This document shows positions 46,842 to 59,500 of a stretch of 64,000 nucleotides of DNA, one piece after another. A program made the position numbers and the translations under genes. Origin of the DNA: Craterostigma plantagineum (lineage: Eukaryota > Streptophyta > Magnoliopsida > Lamiales > Linderniaceae); NCBI GenBank assembly GCA_027422505.1, contig JAPQWV010000481.1, forward strand, positions 124,001 to 188,000. Reading direction: 5' to 3'. Each line of letters opens with the position of its first letter. Positions within the stretch are counted from its first letter, which is position 1. The notes beneath the pieces were generated by a model. It saw only the letters and a list, made by a program, of their open reading frames with translations. It did no database searches and had not been told where the DNA came from.

Positions 46842-47774
46842 TATTTCGACGGAAATTCCGTCGAAATGTATCATATTATATTTTTTCTCTTTTGTGTTTC
46901 GAAGGAAAGTCCGTCGAAATGTATAGTATTTTGAATCGAGCATATTATAAAAATTGAATTCCAAGCAAACCGACGAAATTGTTCAAAATTAAAGGCCCAA
47001 ATTTAGTTCGGCCCAGAAGCAAACATTCATACTCCTGGAAGCTAAATGGGCTTCTTGATGGCCCACTAACAATTGCAATGAGAAAAATAATAATATATCA
47101 ATTTCAAATCTATAATAATTATCCACAAATGTCATGACCTCAACCAGCCTTTAACATTTGATCGAAATTCATATATTAGCAACGATATTAACATTATCAG
47201 TTGAAAGAAAAAGAAAGAAAACTTGAAAAACTTGTTGGCCTATACTAAATACTAGTACTTTTGCACACAGTGCGGGATTATATAATTTATAATATTAATT
47301 TATATATTAAATTTTAATAGGCAAATAATATTAAATTTAATTATATTACTTTTAAGAATATAAAAACTGATGGTAGAGAAGATGATAAATTTAAAATCAG
47401 GGGTAGAATAGTAATTTTCTGACTGTCACACCAATCAATTTTGGAACAGTTAGTCTCTCTCCCTTCATAAAATAGAAAGAATCTTTTATAGACACACCAC
47501 ATAACCTAGCCTCTCGACACCATATGTTAGAAATATAATATAGAAAAATTAGAAAATACAAAGTGAAAGTGTTCATTCAACATGTTACAAGAGCTCGCTG
47601 ATAAAAAAAATAATCTGACTGAGTACGAATCCTCACCACCATCTATTTAAGAAATTATAGATACGTCTAAAGGTTGTGTTGGAAATTTAAAAGAAAAATT
47701 TAAAAATGATACACATATCTACAAAGCTTATACTTTTGCATGGAGTGATCATCCAGCATGACCAGCTTAAACTA
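46842..47774. other. AT-rich intergenic DNA
   Basis: No gene. The segment at about 47270-47490 resembles the AT-rich repeat at 23870-23960 and probably belongs to a short non-autonomous element. Confidence 0.45.
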
Positions 47775-48029
47775 CTACTTGATCGCCCTTCGAACCTTAG
47801 ACTGCGGCGGCTCGATGCTCTGAGTCCTCGGAACGCTCGGAGTGCGGTGAAGCCTGCACCGAAACGAGCCAGCGTGTGTCGTGGGAGAACAAAGGCACTG
47901 CCTAGAATAACTAAGTGCATCGTTGTTGTTGTTGTTATTGTTGTTACTGTTATTCGTCGTATTTCCCTTCGGCGAAGATGGGATTTCGACTTCCATTGTT
48001 TCTCTCTTTTTCGTCGCTTCTCCTTCCAT
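47775..48029 (-). CDS. Small Ser/Asn-rich protein with CSPTTH-GSFRC motif
   Basis: Single-exon frame of 84 aa. The hydrophilic N terminus (MEGEATKKRETMEVEIPSS) is followed by an Asn run (roughly residues 26-36) encoded by AAC-type repeats, then the signature CLCSPTTHAGSFRCRLHR at about 46-63 and a basic C terminus. This Cys-containing signature marks a small plant family annotated only as serine-rich protein-like, whose function is unknown. A TATA box lies about 105 bases upstream. No signal peptide or membrane segment is visible. The gene looks intact. Confidence 0.88.
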   Translation of the reverse strand: MEGEATKKRETMEVEIPSSPKGNTTNNSNNNNNNNNDALSYSRQCLCSPTTHAGSFRCRLHRTPSVPRTQSIEPPQSKVRRAIK

Positions 48030-48133
48030 TGCTGAGGCCTGAAAAAAAAAAAGGAGTTGAAGAATAAAAATTTGGACTAATTTAGGTTGAGAACTTTGTT
48101 GTACTTAGCGCTGAGATTTGTGGAGAGTAGTGG

Positions 48134-48144
48134 CCTTTATATAA
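48134..48144 (-). promoter_or_regulatory. TATA box of the CSPTTH gene
   Basis: The minus strand reads TTATATAAAGG, about 105 bases before the ATG at 48029, followed by pyrimidine-rich leader sequence. Confidence 0.7.
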
Positions 48145-49506
48145 TGGGGTGTATAGGGAGTGGAAAAAATGGAGAAAATGGAAAAAGGAGGGATGGGATG
48201 TGTAATAAGTTTGATGAAGATAAGGATTGAAATTAGCATGTCATTTATAAAAGGTTGATTTAATTGTTTTGATTCTTGATATGGGAAAATATAAAGTCAA
48301 CTTAACGAATTGAGGCTGACTTTTTTTCTTCTTTAATTTAACATATTTGCGCTTTTTTTTTTACTTTGAATTTTTTCTTTATATATTAAATATAAATAAA
48401 ACATCTAAAAGTTGGTAATCAAATATATCGATTCTAATTGTGGAGTGATAAATTTAATAATAAAAAATATTAATTTCATATATCCGGATAAAATTAGGTC
48501 TCTCATCATTTTTTCGATAAAGCAAGTCGAAAAATCCTATTTGGCTGTCGATTAATCAAATGAACAGGAAAAAAAAACACTTGTTTCGATGTGAAGTTAG
48601 TGACTTATTTTTAAAATTATCAAATATGACTATCGAAATGTAGCTTACCTAGATTACAATTCTCCCCAAAAGAACATGATAATTGATTGGAAATTCTAGT
48701 AATTTCTCGGTGGTAAGCCTTTTATATTTAGGGTCCATATTTATTGCATTTGGTTTCCATTAACATCACACCACATGCAATCAATCCTCGCTTTATTTTA
48801 ATGATTTAATTCCTCTAGAACAAAGGCTCCATATAAATATCCCTTTGCCATTTGCCCTTCTAATATCTTCCTTGGTTTTATTTTATTTTTTGATGTAACG
48901 TTGAATTAATCGTGGAGCAACATTTAAAAAGTCGAAGCACTTTCGGCAAGGGTCCCAATTTCCCCATTTCAATATAATTTATTGCATGGAAGGCAATGTA
49001 TTTATTTTCTCATCACAATATCATATTGATAATAACCTTGCAATAAATATCTTTTGCCAGGATAGGATGTGAATTTTGATTCAGAAATAAAGCGAATAAT
49101 TGTTAATCACACAAAAGGAAAAGAAAAGCAATACAATATCTATCTAATCTATTTAACTTGCAAATAGATCGAATTTGAGTGACTGTTCATTTTTCTGACA
49201 AAACAAGTGAAAAATCCTAATTCGACAGTATTCATATCAGCAACTAAACGACTAGAAAGTAGAAACTATTCAAGTCAGCAGCCAACTAAGATTTTCGACT
49301 TATTTAGTCGGAAAAGAATCATACCAAAATTTTTCCGGACAAATTTATAGCGATCCAAAATCAAAATAAACATGAATCGAGAACAAAATTCATATTTGAA
49401 TGGCCGCAAACCGTTATAATAAAAAATTCCACTTGAGAGACAGAGAAACAAATCACAGAGCAACAGACCTTAAATAGAAGACTTTTGAGTTAGACAGCGT
49501 ACAACT
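48145..49506. other. Intergenic DNA between CSPTTH gene and MAK16
   Basis: AT-rich; no coding or repeat structure recognised. It would hold the upstream control region of the CSPTTH gene and the 3' flank of MAK16. Confidence 0.5.
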
Positions 49507-51218
49507 TCAATGAACAGCTCGTTCATTCGCACCTTCGTGCTCGACCTATATTACATGAGTATGATATCGTATTAATACAAAATTCTGACTCGTGTAATAA
49601 GAAATCGAAAAAATCCAGGAATGTGTAAGTTTGAGAGGAGACGGGATATATACCTCAACATGTACTTGGACTTTCTTCTTAGCTTTGCCCGTTGGTTCTA
49701 ATTTCTCCATCTTTGTGTCAGAACTCTTTCTGACTCTCTTACGGTGAATCACAACTTCCTCTTCTTCGTCTTCGTCACCATCATCACTCATTCCAACTGA
49801 AAAAATGATGTAAGAAAATTTTCGACAGCCACGATTAGAAAGCCAGCAAAAAGTAGGTTTTCTCCATTTTATTGCTACAGAAGAGTATGTCATGAATGAT
49901 AACAGTTACCATTTTCTTCGTCTGCATCGAGCGAAAAACCATCAAAATCTTCTATATCATCCTCTAATTCGAGATCCTCATAACCTTCGACGTACTCGAT
50001 CTCAGGTTCTTCCTGAAGATATAAAACAGGCGTGAGGTTGGGTTAGGCGAGCAGAAGTTATGTTAAGAGAAAAATGAATTTTCCAAAAATTTAGCGAGCA
50101 GATGATATTAGTATATACCTCCTCTTCGGTCACCTTTCCTTCCTCCTTATCAAGGATTTCATTGTACTTGTCAACAGGGTAATTGTAGATATCACCATAA
50201 ACTCCTTTCTTGAGGCGCTCGAGTAACTCTTTTTCAATACTCTGCGATGAATGACACAGTTATTGCATCAGAATCTGCCTAATCTGTATGCAACATATAA
50301 TAAACAGATGAAGTACAAAACGAAATGGATGGAAATTTACTTTCTCTAGAACTGCTGCTTTCTCGGCCTTTTCCTCCCTTCGTGCTTCCCTCTTCTTTAT
50401 CTTTGTCGGCACGGTCATAATTTTCTCTCTGATCCACATTAAAATAAAGTTTAAGGGATTATCTATCATTAAATGTTTGGTGGTCAAGCAATATAAGTAC
50501 AAAGCTCTACTTCTCCTTCATGCAGTTGGCAGACGTAATTTCAACAGAAAGACAAACTCACCTCGTCTTCAAAGCGAGTTTTCTCATACGTATACGCATC
50601 TGCGTCATTTTCGTTAGCCTCTGCTTTGTTTTATGAACCAACAGCTTTGGCCAGTAAATCTATCAAAATCAGTTACTTTGATCACATAAGCAGTTTAAGA
50701 ACTCTTCTAAACTAAGCTGACAACAACAAGCCTTACCAAGTGCTTGTCGATGATCTCGAGAGCCTTCTCATAATTTCTAGGCAACTTAACCCTTTCCCAT
50801 AATTTATTTGGCATATGAGCTCTTTCAATGGTCTTCATATACAAGTAAAAAACTCCTGAAACTCATCCAATGTCAGCAGACTCGTCGATGAGAACTATAT
50901 GGACATAAGTAAACTACAGAACAAAACGTCATACCATCATGGTCGCGTATAGTTGCGTATCTACTGTTTGCAAGAGGACAAGAGCTCCGATTGCATATCC
51001 CAGTCACATTATACGGGTTTCGACAAAACAGCCCAGTTTCGATTCTATCAAAACCCATCAAATTAACCCAATTACGAGGCAGTACATGATGTAGAACCAC
51101 ATAAGCTAAATCGAAATAGTAGAAGAAATCAGAACGAAGACGCAGGAAGAGCTTACTTGGCCATGAAACTGCAATGCTTGTGCCTGATAACTTGCCATAT
51201 AACCTCGTCGTGCTGCAT
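49507..51218 (-). CDS. MAK16: MAK16-like ribosome biogenesis protein
   Basis: Nine exons: 51157-51218, 50935-51044, 50737-50855, 50562-50659, 50341-50428, 50119-50241, 49910-50012, 49654-49796 and 49507-49545. All introns are GT-AG and the phases close to 294 codons plus TGA. The protein starts [20 protein letters not shown] and continues with [20 protein letters not shown], a Cys-containing L28e-like domain, through about residue 150. The conserved [20 protein letters not shown] and a long acidic stretch follow, then a basic Lys-rich tail. MAK16 is a nucleolar factor needed for 60S subunit assembly. Length and motif order match the family. The gene appears intact. Confidence 0.96.
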
Positions 51219-52210
51219 CCTCTACCGAAGGTTAATCGTAGCTTTAGTGATCCTCTTATGTAATTGATTCAACACGAATTGGCCGCCTCTCTGAACAGTC
51301 TCGAACTTTGTCCAGCTTATTTGCTCGCCGAGTCAATGATCGGCGGGCGACTGAGGGTTTTGATTGAAATGGCGAAAGAAATTAGGGCTTATGACGGTTA
51401 GCGAACGGTGGGCCCCACGATAAAATCAGCGTAAAAATATTATACGACTTACAAGAGGTTTCAAGTTAAATTAGAAATAGGCTTTTTAATTTAAAAATAA
51501 TGCTATTTAAAGCTAAATTCTATAAAATAGGGTTATTTTGGTCTAAATTAATAAAATCGAGTGAAACGCCTCCATTATCAGTAACATTGCGGCCAGCCTG
51601 GCCGCAATGCTGACGTGGCACGGGCACCAGGGCTTAACGCGGGCCTGATCGGGCCCGATATTTAAAAATCGGGCCTGAAATTCAAAAAAAAATTATATGG
51701 GCCGGCTGTTGGCCCATTAGAACCTTCGTCGCGGCTAAAGCCGCGACGTCGCGCTTAATAGCAGCGACAACGTGGCTAATAATGGCCGCGACTCCTCTTC
51801 TTCTTCCTCATTTCTCCACGGCTCCTCCATTCCGGCAAATTACAGCGGCGAACACCACGTGATAGATCCGTTCTTCCTCATCATCATCGATTAAGCTTCG
51901 TTTGGGTATGAAACTCCTAATTTGTTTAAATCTTGATTTTGATGTTTCGTTAAATTTCGTCGAATTCTTGCGTTTAAGTTTGTGTTTTTGGTATAATATG
52001 TGCTTTATATATTGTGGGTTGTTTAGTAGATTGATATAATACGTTAATTTTACATAATTGATTGGATTTGGAAATTTTCCCAAATTTCAAACCCTAATTT
52101 TGAAATTATGGCTTTTAGGTTGATTGATTCGATTGTTACTACATGATTCAATTTATGTGTGTGCTTGATGGTAGTTATGGTGATATTGACTTGTAGACGT
52201 TCGATTAAGG
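51219..52210. other. MAK16 upstream region and transposon-like flank
   Basis: The first ~200 bases should hold the MAK16 promoter; no TATA box is obvious. Near 51585-51620 a hairpin-like GCGGCCAGCCTGGCCGC occurs, and 51600-51800 has GC-rich CGCGGC words upstream of the PMD pseudogene. No gene seen. Confidence 0.45.
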
Positions 52211-52981
52211 ATGGATACGTACGAATACTACGGTCCGATAGATCGCTCCCTGTTGATATTCCAAGATAGTCATAGTTGTAACGATGTACTATCCAATTCT
52301 GATGGTTAGGGGTTTGGAGAGCGTCGTGTGAGGTAAGCTTTCACGACCGGTGCAGTTGCACGGTCGTATTTTGGAGAAGTTGGATACGATGTTGTTCTAC
52401 GGCGTCTATAGTTGTGGATCTCAGAAGTTAGATCCACACTTGATCACTGCTCTCGTAGAGAAGTGGAGGAATGAGACACACACGTTCCACTTGCCTGTGG
52501 GTGAGGCCACCGTCACGCGTGAGGACGTTGTGTGTTGTGGGGACTCCCTGTCGATGGTCATTCAGTCAGTGGTGTGATCCACAGCAGGACGCAGGATCAG
52601 TGGATCGATTACTTGGAGGAGCTGACTGGGTACAGACCTGCTGTGGGTGCATACAGCGGGACGAAGATATCATTGAGGAAGTTTGCAGACTGGCTAGAAG
52701 CCAACGAGATCGATGATGACAGCCCAGATTTTGAAGTCGATCACCGCGCACGTGCATATGCGCTGTTGCTCATGGGCTCGGTGATGTTCCCCGACTCTAG
52801 CGGAAGCTCGACGTCCATGACTTTTCTCCCGCTGCTCGAAGACATAGACCCCGTGCACACTTACAGTTGGGGCAGTGCCGTTCTGGCTTTCTTGTACAGA
52901 GAGCTATGTACTTCGTGCCAGCGTCAGAAGATGAACATCGGTGGAGCTTTGCGGTTGCTTCAGGTGCGTTTTTTTGTGTAA
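52211..52981 (+). pseudogene. Plant mobile domain (PMD, PF10536-like) protein, broken
   Basis: The ATG at 52211 gives YYGPIDRSLLIFQDSHS and is stopped twice before 52350. The frame then resumes as LITALVEKWRNETHTFHLPV and GEATVTREDV. A one-base shift near 52535 leads to LWGLPVDGHSVSGVIHSRTQ, ELTGYRPAVGAYSG and VHTYSWGSAVLAFLYRELC. This is the PMD found in MAIN/MAIL proteins and in phosphatase-7 long-form and aminotransferase-like proteins, much of which is transposon-carried. A possible splice donor (CAG|GTGCGT) follows at about 52963. Two stops and one frameshift make it non-functional. Confidence 0.85.
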
Positions 52982-53007
52982 GTGAGTTTTCTTGAGGTGT
53001 ATACATA

Positions 53008-53155
53008 CTAATTTAAATTTGGTTCATCGTTATTATCATCATCGTCGTCTGCGGGATCTGGAAAATCGTCTAGTGCCCCACCCTCGTCATCAGCTTCAGA
53101 GTCACTAACGGCACTATCTTGGACGGCGTCACTTCCACACTAATTCTTGGACGGT
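53008..53155 (-). pseudogene. Acidic C-terminal coding fragment, unassigned
   Basis: On the minus strand a frame reads GSDAVQDSAVSDSEADDEGG and then DDFPDPADDDDDNNDEPN, ending in TAG at 53008-53010. The dense Asp/Glu/Ser composition suggests a true protein C terminus. Its upstream part is cut off by the solo LTR that starts at 53161. I do not recognise the family. It may belong to the same transposon as the PMD pseudogene. Confidence 0.4.
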
Positions 53156-53343
53156 AATACTGTAACGTATTTCCTTTTATTCGAATATTGAATTATCAGA
53201 AAATAGTACAAATATAATTTAATAAAGTTTAACGGGCTCTATCTCTATTTATTCCTCTGATTCTTCACTTGCATGACTTTTGAAAGACTTTGGAAAATTC
53301 TTGATCTTGATATTTCTTGATTTGGGCCTTCGTTAAGTTCCGT

Positions 53344-53530
53344 CGTGGGCCTTTGGGCTTGATCACGAACTTCTTGGATACTTCTTCGTGGGCCTTTGGG
53401 CTTGATCACGAACTTCGTGGATGCTTCTTCGTGGGCCTTTGGGCTTGATCACGAAGTTGACTTGGACTTGATAATTATCAAAGACGCTTTATTCGTGGGC
53501 TTTTGAGCTTGGTCACGAGCGCTTTGGACT
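53344..53530. repeat. 43-bp tandem repeat in LTR
   Basis: CGTGGGCCTTTGGGCTTGAT recurs at 53344, 53387 and 53430, with a diverged copy at 53494 (64-base step). Confidence 0.9.
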
Positions 53531-53579
53531 TGGACGTTTCGAGCTTTACTTCTGGCAAGAACGACTTCGAAAGAATTGA

Positions 53580-54145
53580 ATGCTTTTAAAGAAAGACTTA
53601 TATCGTCTAACGAAGCTTCACGTTATCCCGCCTTTGAACTTCGATCCGAATACGGACAACTTCGAAAGAAATAGAATGCTTTTAGAAAGACTTATATCGT
53701 ATGACGAAGCTTCGCAATATCTCGCCTTTCGATCCGAACGAATGACTTCGAAAGAAAGGAATGCTTTTCACAGAAAGACTTATATCGTCTGACGAAGCCT
53801 CGCAATATCCTGCCTTTGATCCGAATACAGACAACTTCGAAAGAAATAGAATGCTTTTAGAAAGACTTATATCGTCTAACGAAGCTTCGCAATATCTCGC
53901 ATTTCGATCCGAACGAATGACTTCGAAAGAAAGCAATGCTTTTCACAGAAAGACTTATATCGTCTGACGAAGCCTCGCAATATCCTGCCTTTGATCCGAA
54001 TACGAACGACTTCGAAAGAAAGGAATGCTTTTCACAGAAAGACTTATATCGTCTAACGAAGTTTCGTACTCGATTCTCGTCTTTGGACTACGATTTGAAT
54101 GCGATGAACTTCTTTGAGAGAATGCTTTAAAAAGTCTTATATCGT
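53580..54145. repeat. ~88-bp tandem repeat in LTR, seven copies
   Basis: AGACTTATATCGTCT recurs at 53594, 53688, 53776, 53863, 53951 and 54040, with a last variant at about 54132. Alternate units resemble each other more (AATAGAATGCTTTTAG against AAGGAATGCTTTTCAC), a dimeric pattern. Open frames through it are by-products, since 88 is not a multiple of three. Confidence 0.92.
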
Positions 54146-54599
54146 CTCTCGAAGTTTTCGCTTCGCCGTTGTCCTCTAACTTGTAATTTCTGAACTCTGA
54201 AGCCCCGTATTTATAGGCGTAGAGAATTCTCAATAATGGAAAATATAATCCTTTTGGATGATTCCGTCCATATTTAGGTTGATTTTATCCAAATATGGTT
54301 TGATCCTGATTTGATTTGATTTATTCCATATTTTGCTTGATTCTCTCAATATTTTCCTATTTCATGATATTTGATTTGATTTCTTTACTTATTTAGCAAA
54401 TCTCTACAAGGCTTTCCTTATGTTGATTTTTTGTATTAAAGGAATATATTAATTAAATTAACTATTTATTAATTTGAGATTATTATATATATCTCAATAA
54501 ATAGTAATTCAATAAGTGACTTTATTTTATTTCTTGGTATTATTTCATTAAATCCCAATGATATAAATAGACAATTAATTTTTAATCGTCTACAAATAC

Positions 54600-56520
54600 A
54601 TTATGCTATTCTATAACTTTTAATAATATAAAGAAATGTTATTACAAATTAAAAGTCAGTGTTTTAAATATATTAACCGAAAATGGTTTATACTTTGTAT
54701 TTATTTTAATCTATTAGAATACTTTTTTCTTAGAAAAATTAACTACCAACGTTGTTTTTGCTATTTGTTACACTTATACGTAGTAATAATATTTTGCATT
54801 AAGCAGTTTATCTTAATCAATTGTAACATATAAACTCTAAAGAAACGAAAGAACATCAACAATATCACAACTATAAAATATTTAACTTAATGTTTATTAT
54901 AAGTAAAGATGAGAACATGTCATATTATTACGTGAAAATTTAAATGAGGGGTATTCCATACCGACTATCATGCCCTAAGCGTTTTATCTTTTCATATGAA
55001 GCGTACTAACAAATAAATATTAAAAGAGAATGCACTCTAATTATACTACGGATGACGTATATTAGATATTTAATATTAATCTTTACCTAATAGCTACTAT
55101 TTCTATACTTATTCAAGTTCATCTGTTATGGTAAAAAGAAATATTATATTATATTATATTTTTTTAAAAATAGTTAGCAATATTGATTAATATTAGATAT
55201 TGATATTTTTTTGGTAGCTGTAAAGTGTAGGTTAATTTAACATGGTAGTATTGGAAAGAGTGGGTCCACCAGCTAAATTTAATGTCATTAGCTTAATTAT
55301 TATGAATTCAACGAGTTAATGAAGAGAAATTAATCAATTTTACTATTATTGAATAAATGTAAGCAAAAGAATTAATATAACTGGTTTTTACAAATTCCAA
55401 AGTTATTTTCACCCGGGTGCCGATAGCAACACCCATACTGTTACTTGGTGTAGATGACAATGAGCGCAAAATTAAACCAGCCCTAATGTGAATCCGGTGC
55501 AAGTTTCTAACCATATGAATTTTCGTGCATTTTATGTAAAACAAGAGAGAGTTTTATGCTTTTTAGCCTTATATGGTTATTATCTAAAGGTTTTGGTTAT
55601 GTTAGCAATGAAATTCAGAAAGTTAAGTATAATAATGGTAAGATGTAGTATATTTCTTTTGTAATTTGAGATACCTGATTTATGTTTTAAGTTATACCGT
55701 GATTCGTGATTGATAGTTATAATAATTTCATAGCAAAATATTCATTTCCTAATTAGCCCGTTCGAGTCACCATTTACTCTCGTAAAAAATTAACGTTTTA
55801 AGGCTAAATAAGAGAAAAATCAGCTTATTATGCGATGGGACATATAAAATAAATTATATAAAACTAGAATATGTTACAACCCCACAAGCTTAAACTTTTT
55901 GGCATCAAGGGCGAGATTAGCTAAAGGTAGCCTAGGGATAGCTTTATCTAATACTTCATTGGTAATATTAGGAGGATATTAAGTAAATTCACAGTTAAAT
56001 AAACATGTCAACCAAACACTAAATTAATTAATTCTAACTCCTCTAATCCCCCTAACACCTCCAACCAAACACAATCTTAGGTGAAGTGGTAATATCTTAA
56101 CCTTTGTTCTTATATTTTTATTCAAGAGGGTTTATTAAATTAGTAAACTTACATAAAACTAATTAATGAGTATGAAATAAAATATGCGTTTGGTTAGTAG
56201 GTATAAGTAAACACATGTGAGGGGTGCGTTTATTTAAACCCGCTGGCATGAGTTCAGAGTAGGATTATATAAACACATGTTTTATTTATACCTATGAACG
56301 CTTGAACATGTGTTAAACCCATACCTAAAATATCTAAACCTATGAACCAAACAAGCTATAAAAGTTCAGTTCTATGCAGTAAGATACGATCCGTCAAAAA
56401 AAGTTACACAACCACACCATGCCACGCGATTCCGAAAACCCGCATACATAAGAAGGCAAAACGAAAAAACCTTACCCCTAAAAAAACCCGGGAAAAAAAC
56501 ATTTAACTTACAAATTTTCG
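54600..56520. other. AT-rich intergenic DNA with a small MITE
   Basis: No gene seen. About 56188-56353 has inverted ends containing GTTTGGTT (GCGTTTGGTTAGTAGGTATA and, in reverse complement, CTTGTTTGGTTCATAGGT), a pattern common in Tourist- or hAT-type MITEs; no target duplication was fixed. Confidence 0.5.
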
Positions 56521-56522
56521 GG

Positions 56523-59500
56523 TCAAGCCGCCACTTTGTTAGACGCCTTAATGTAGTTCACGAGCCTCTTAAGAGCTCTCCCGCTATCAATAGCTTCTTG
56601 CGCCCTATCAATGGCAGCAGAAATATCTTGCGCGCCATCGCAGACCAACAAGTGATCGACCATCGCTGCGTTCAATACGATCCTATCGTAAGTGGGCCCC
56701 TTCTCGCCCCTCAAAGCGGCTAATCCATACTCAATGTTCTTCGTAACCTACGCAGTAAATCGACTAACTCAAATCGCCACCAATAAAAAAAGATTTAGAG
56801 TGCGTTTGGAGTCACGTATTTGAACGAAATCGCTTTATTTTAAATTATGAATTCCAAAATCGTAATTTCAAATTCAAATCCATCGTTTGGAAAACGCTAT
56901 GAATTCAATTTTCAGATTTCAAGATGGAGATCGAGCTCGTCCAGCTGGACATCTAACCTTTTATTAAAAACATAAAAAAGTACAAAATTAAATAAAAATA
57001 ATGAATAATAAAATAAAACAAGATTGTGAGTCGTTTCGTGAGCTTTCGAGCACCCATGAGTGAACTCGAGCTGACAATAATGAGCTCGAGCTCGATCGGC
57101 TCATCGAGCTCACAAGTCAGCTCGACTCATCGAGCTCGCGAGTCGACAAGACTCATCGTCCTCCCAAAATTATTATTATTATTATTATTAGTAGTATTTA
57201 CGAAAATCTCGAGATATACTTCGGATTTCGAAAACAGACCTCTCATCGTCGAATTTCGAAATCCGACAAGTAATAAATAAGTAAGCCACACTCGTCTTTG
57301 GAAGAAATCGAAATCCAAATCCGTTCGATTTCCAAACGCAGGATTTTGCGAAAATCCAGATTTCAAATCGAAATCCGGAATCCAAACGGACCACAACTGA
57401 ATTTCGTCGACTTACAGATCTATCTGTTCGTGGAGTCTCAGTTGGGTCGAACCCATAATCCATTGCGTTCACAACCATGTTGAAATTCTCGCGCGACACT
57501 CCTAAAAAGAACAGCAGTTTCCAGGTAATGAATCTATGATTTGAAGTTGTGAATGAAAAGGTGTTTACGCACCATCGATTGTTTGGGGAGAGGATGCATT
57601 CGAAGAGCGGAAACCTGAACAGTAATTAACGGGCAATCCTTTGGATGCACTAGGAGATTTCATTTTTGTAGTCATTGAAAGGGCACCTTCCTCGCCCTGG
57701 ATTAATTGATATAGATAGCTGGTTAGGATATAATGAAGATGGTAAACAATGTTTTAGAAATTATATGAAATCCGTGGGGGATGTAATCTATAAGTTCGAC
57801 GATGTCCAAATAAAGAGTGAAGAGCGAAAGGTAGGAAATTGATAATACCTTAACAACCAGGCCAGAGTGGACGCCTCTTCTTCTCATTAACATAAGGAGT
57901 GATTCTTCATAGCCTTCGTGATAAAATCCTGCTACAATTGACTCTCTGCCCTTGGCCTAAGTGAAGAATGAGTAGTTGTCACTGAATAACTGCGTGTGAA
58001 TAATTCAGTTTTATGCAGCTGTCAGAAATATTACCCGTACGAACTGCTGAACTTTCTCCGTGGTGGCAAGTGGTGGGCGTTTCTTTATATGCTCCCTCAA
58101 TCCGAGCAATGAATACCTGCAAGAATGTTGTTTAAATTCATAGACCAAGACATAGGGTAAATCATTACAATCAATACCAGGAACACAGAAAGACTGAAGG
58201 AGTGGGCTGTAATAGTTGGAAGAAAATTCTTACAAAGATGGACTGGCTTCTCGTTGACTTATATATGCGAAGCCTATATCTTCATCCTGAAAAATAAACA
58301 AATTCGAAGTTATGCAAAAAAGGTTTCATCATCATGTACGTTGCTAACAAGTATAGCCCTCAGAATCAAAGACCTCGAGAAGCTTTTTCACTTGAGTGGG
58401 AGTTATGTGCGTGTTTGCTCCCATGAACTTCAACATCTGTTCTTCTGTAACACCTCCCTGAAATGATACGAATTCAATTGTTCAAACACAATCATCCACT
58501 GAGAATGATACTCCAACAGAAAGTAAATCGAATGGTGACCACCTTAGGAGGCATCCACTCAACTCCATGAAGCAGACAAGATTCATCATAACACGATCTC
58601 ACTGCAGCAACGAAAAGTGTACTCCTGAAAAACCGCGTGTTGCCATCGTATGGTTCTCCATAATGCGTCAAAGATTTCACATCAGCTACAGGCGCTGGAC
58701 CTGGGAGAGCATCTTACTAAACTTCACCACAGAGAATCTATAACAGCCTAGCCTAATAACATAAGATTGAATCAAATATTACCAAGCTCATGGTCAAACG
58801 CCAGGCAGTACGCTTTCAATTCACGGTCAGTTTCCCTATTCATACGCTGTCCAATCAAGAACGCCGAAAGCAGCGATTCACTCACAGTCCCCTCTCTACT
58901 GCCCTCCAAAGACAAAGGAAGAACATCTCTTAAAACGCCTTGAACTTCCTCGTACCCTAAGTGGCCGCCAGCCAAAACTTCCCTAAGAGCACCTACCAAC
59001 CTCATCTCTGCACTTCCATTACCAACAAAGCTCGGGCCTATAGAACTATTCACTCCCATGATCGACCCCTCGGGATCGGCCAAGAAGATTACATCTCGAG
59101 GAAGGGACCGAACTAAGTGAGGCCAAAAATACGACATTGCTCTCCTTTCGCCCTCACTCCATTGAGTGCCCTCGGGAAATGCATTGGCTCTAATGGTCAT
59201 TGCAGCGAAAAATGCGCCCAGCTGAGCACGCGACACTGCTTCTTCGTCTCTCAGCTCTCCCCTCACTTGAATAAATAAACGATCGATCAAAATGTGCTGT
59301 TACATAGACGATGAGTTTCCAACAAAATCAAGCTGCTAAATGTGAATGACAAACTACTGTATAAGACTGTGAGCCTTCAGGTACTGAGATCGTAGGTCTG
59401 TACATTTATAAATAACAGATGATAATAATATGTTCAGCACAGAAATCAGTACATTCTGCTTTTTTCATAACTTAAACATTCAAATATTGATATGCAATTG

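Larger units (their letters stand above)
53161..54594 (-). mobile_element. Solo LTR, 1.43 kb, TSD AATAC
   Basis: Bounded by TGTAACGTATTTCC at 53161 and ..TCGTCTACA at 54594, with the 5-bp duplication AATAC at 53156-53160 and 54595-54599. A TATAAATA box followed by ACGGGGC on the minus strand (54208-54215 in plus coordinates) indicates transcription leftwards, so the LTR is oriented minus. The downstream part consists largely of two tandem repeat arrays. No coding interior remains. Confidence 0.92.

Noticed and set aside
53580..54130. Repeated-peptide protein in the 88-bp array
   Set aside because: The period is not a multiple of three, frames change between units, and the array lies in an LTR.
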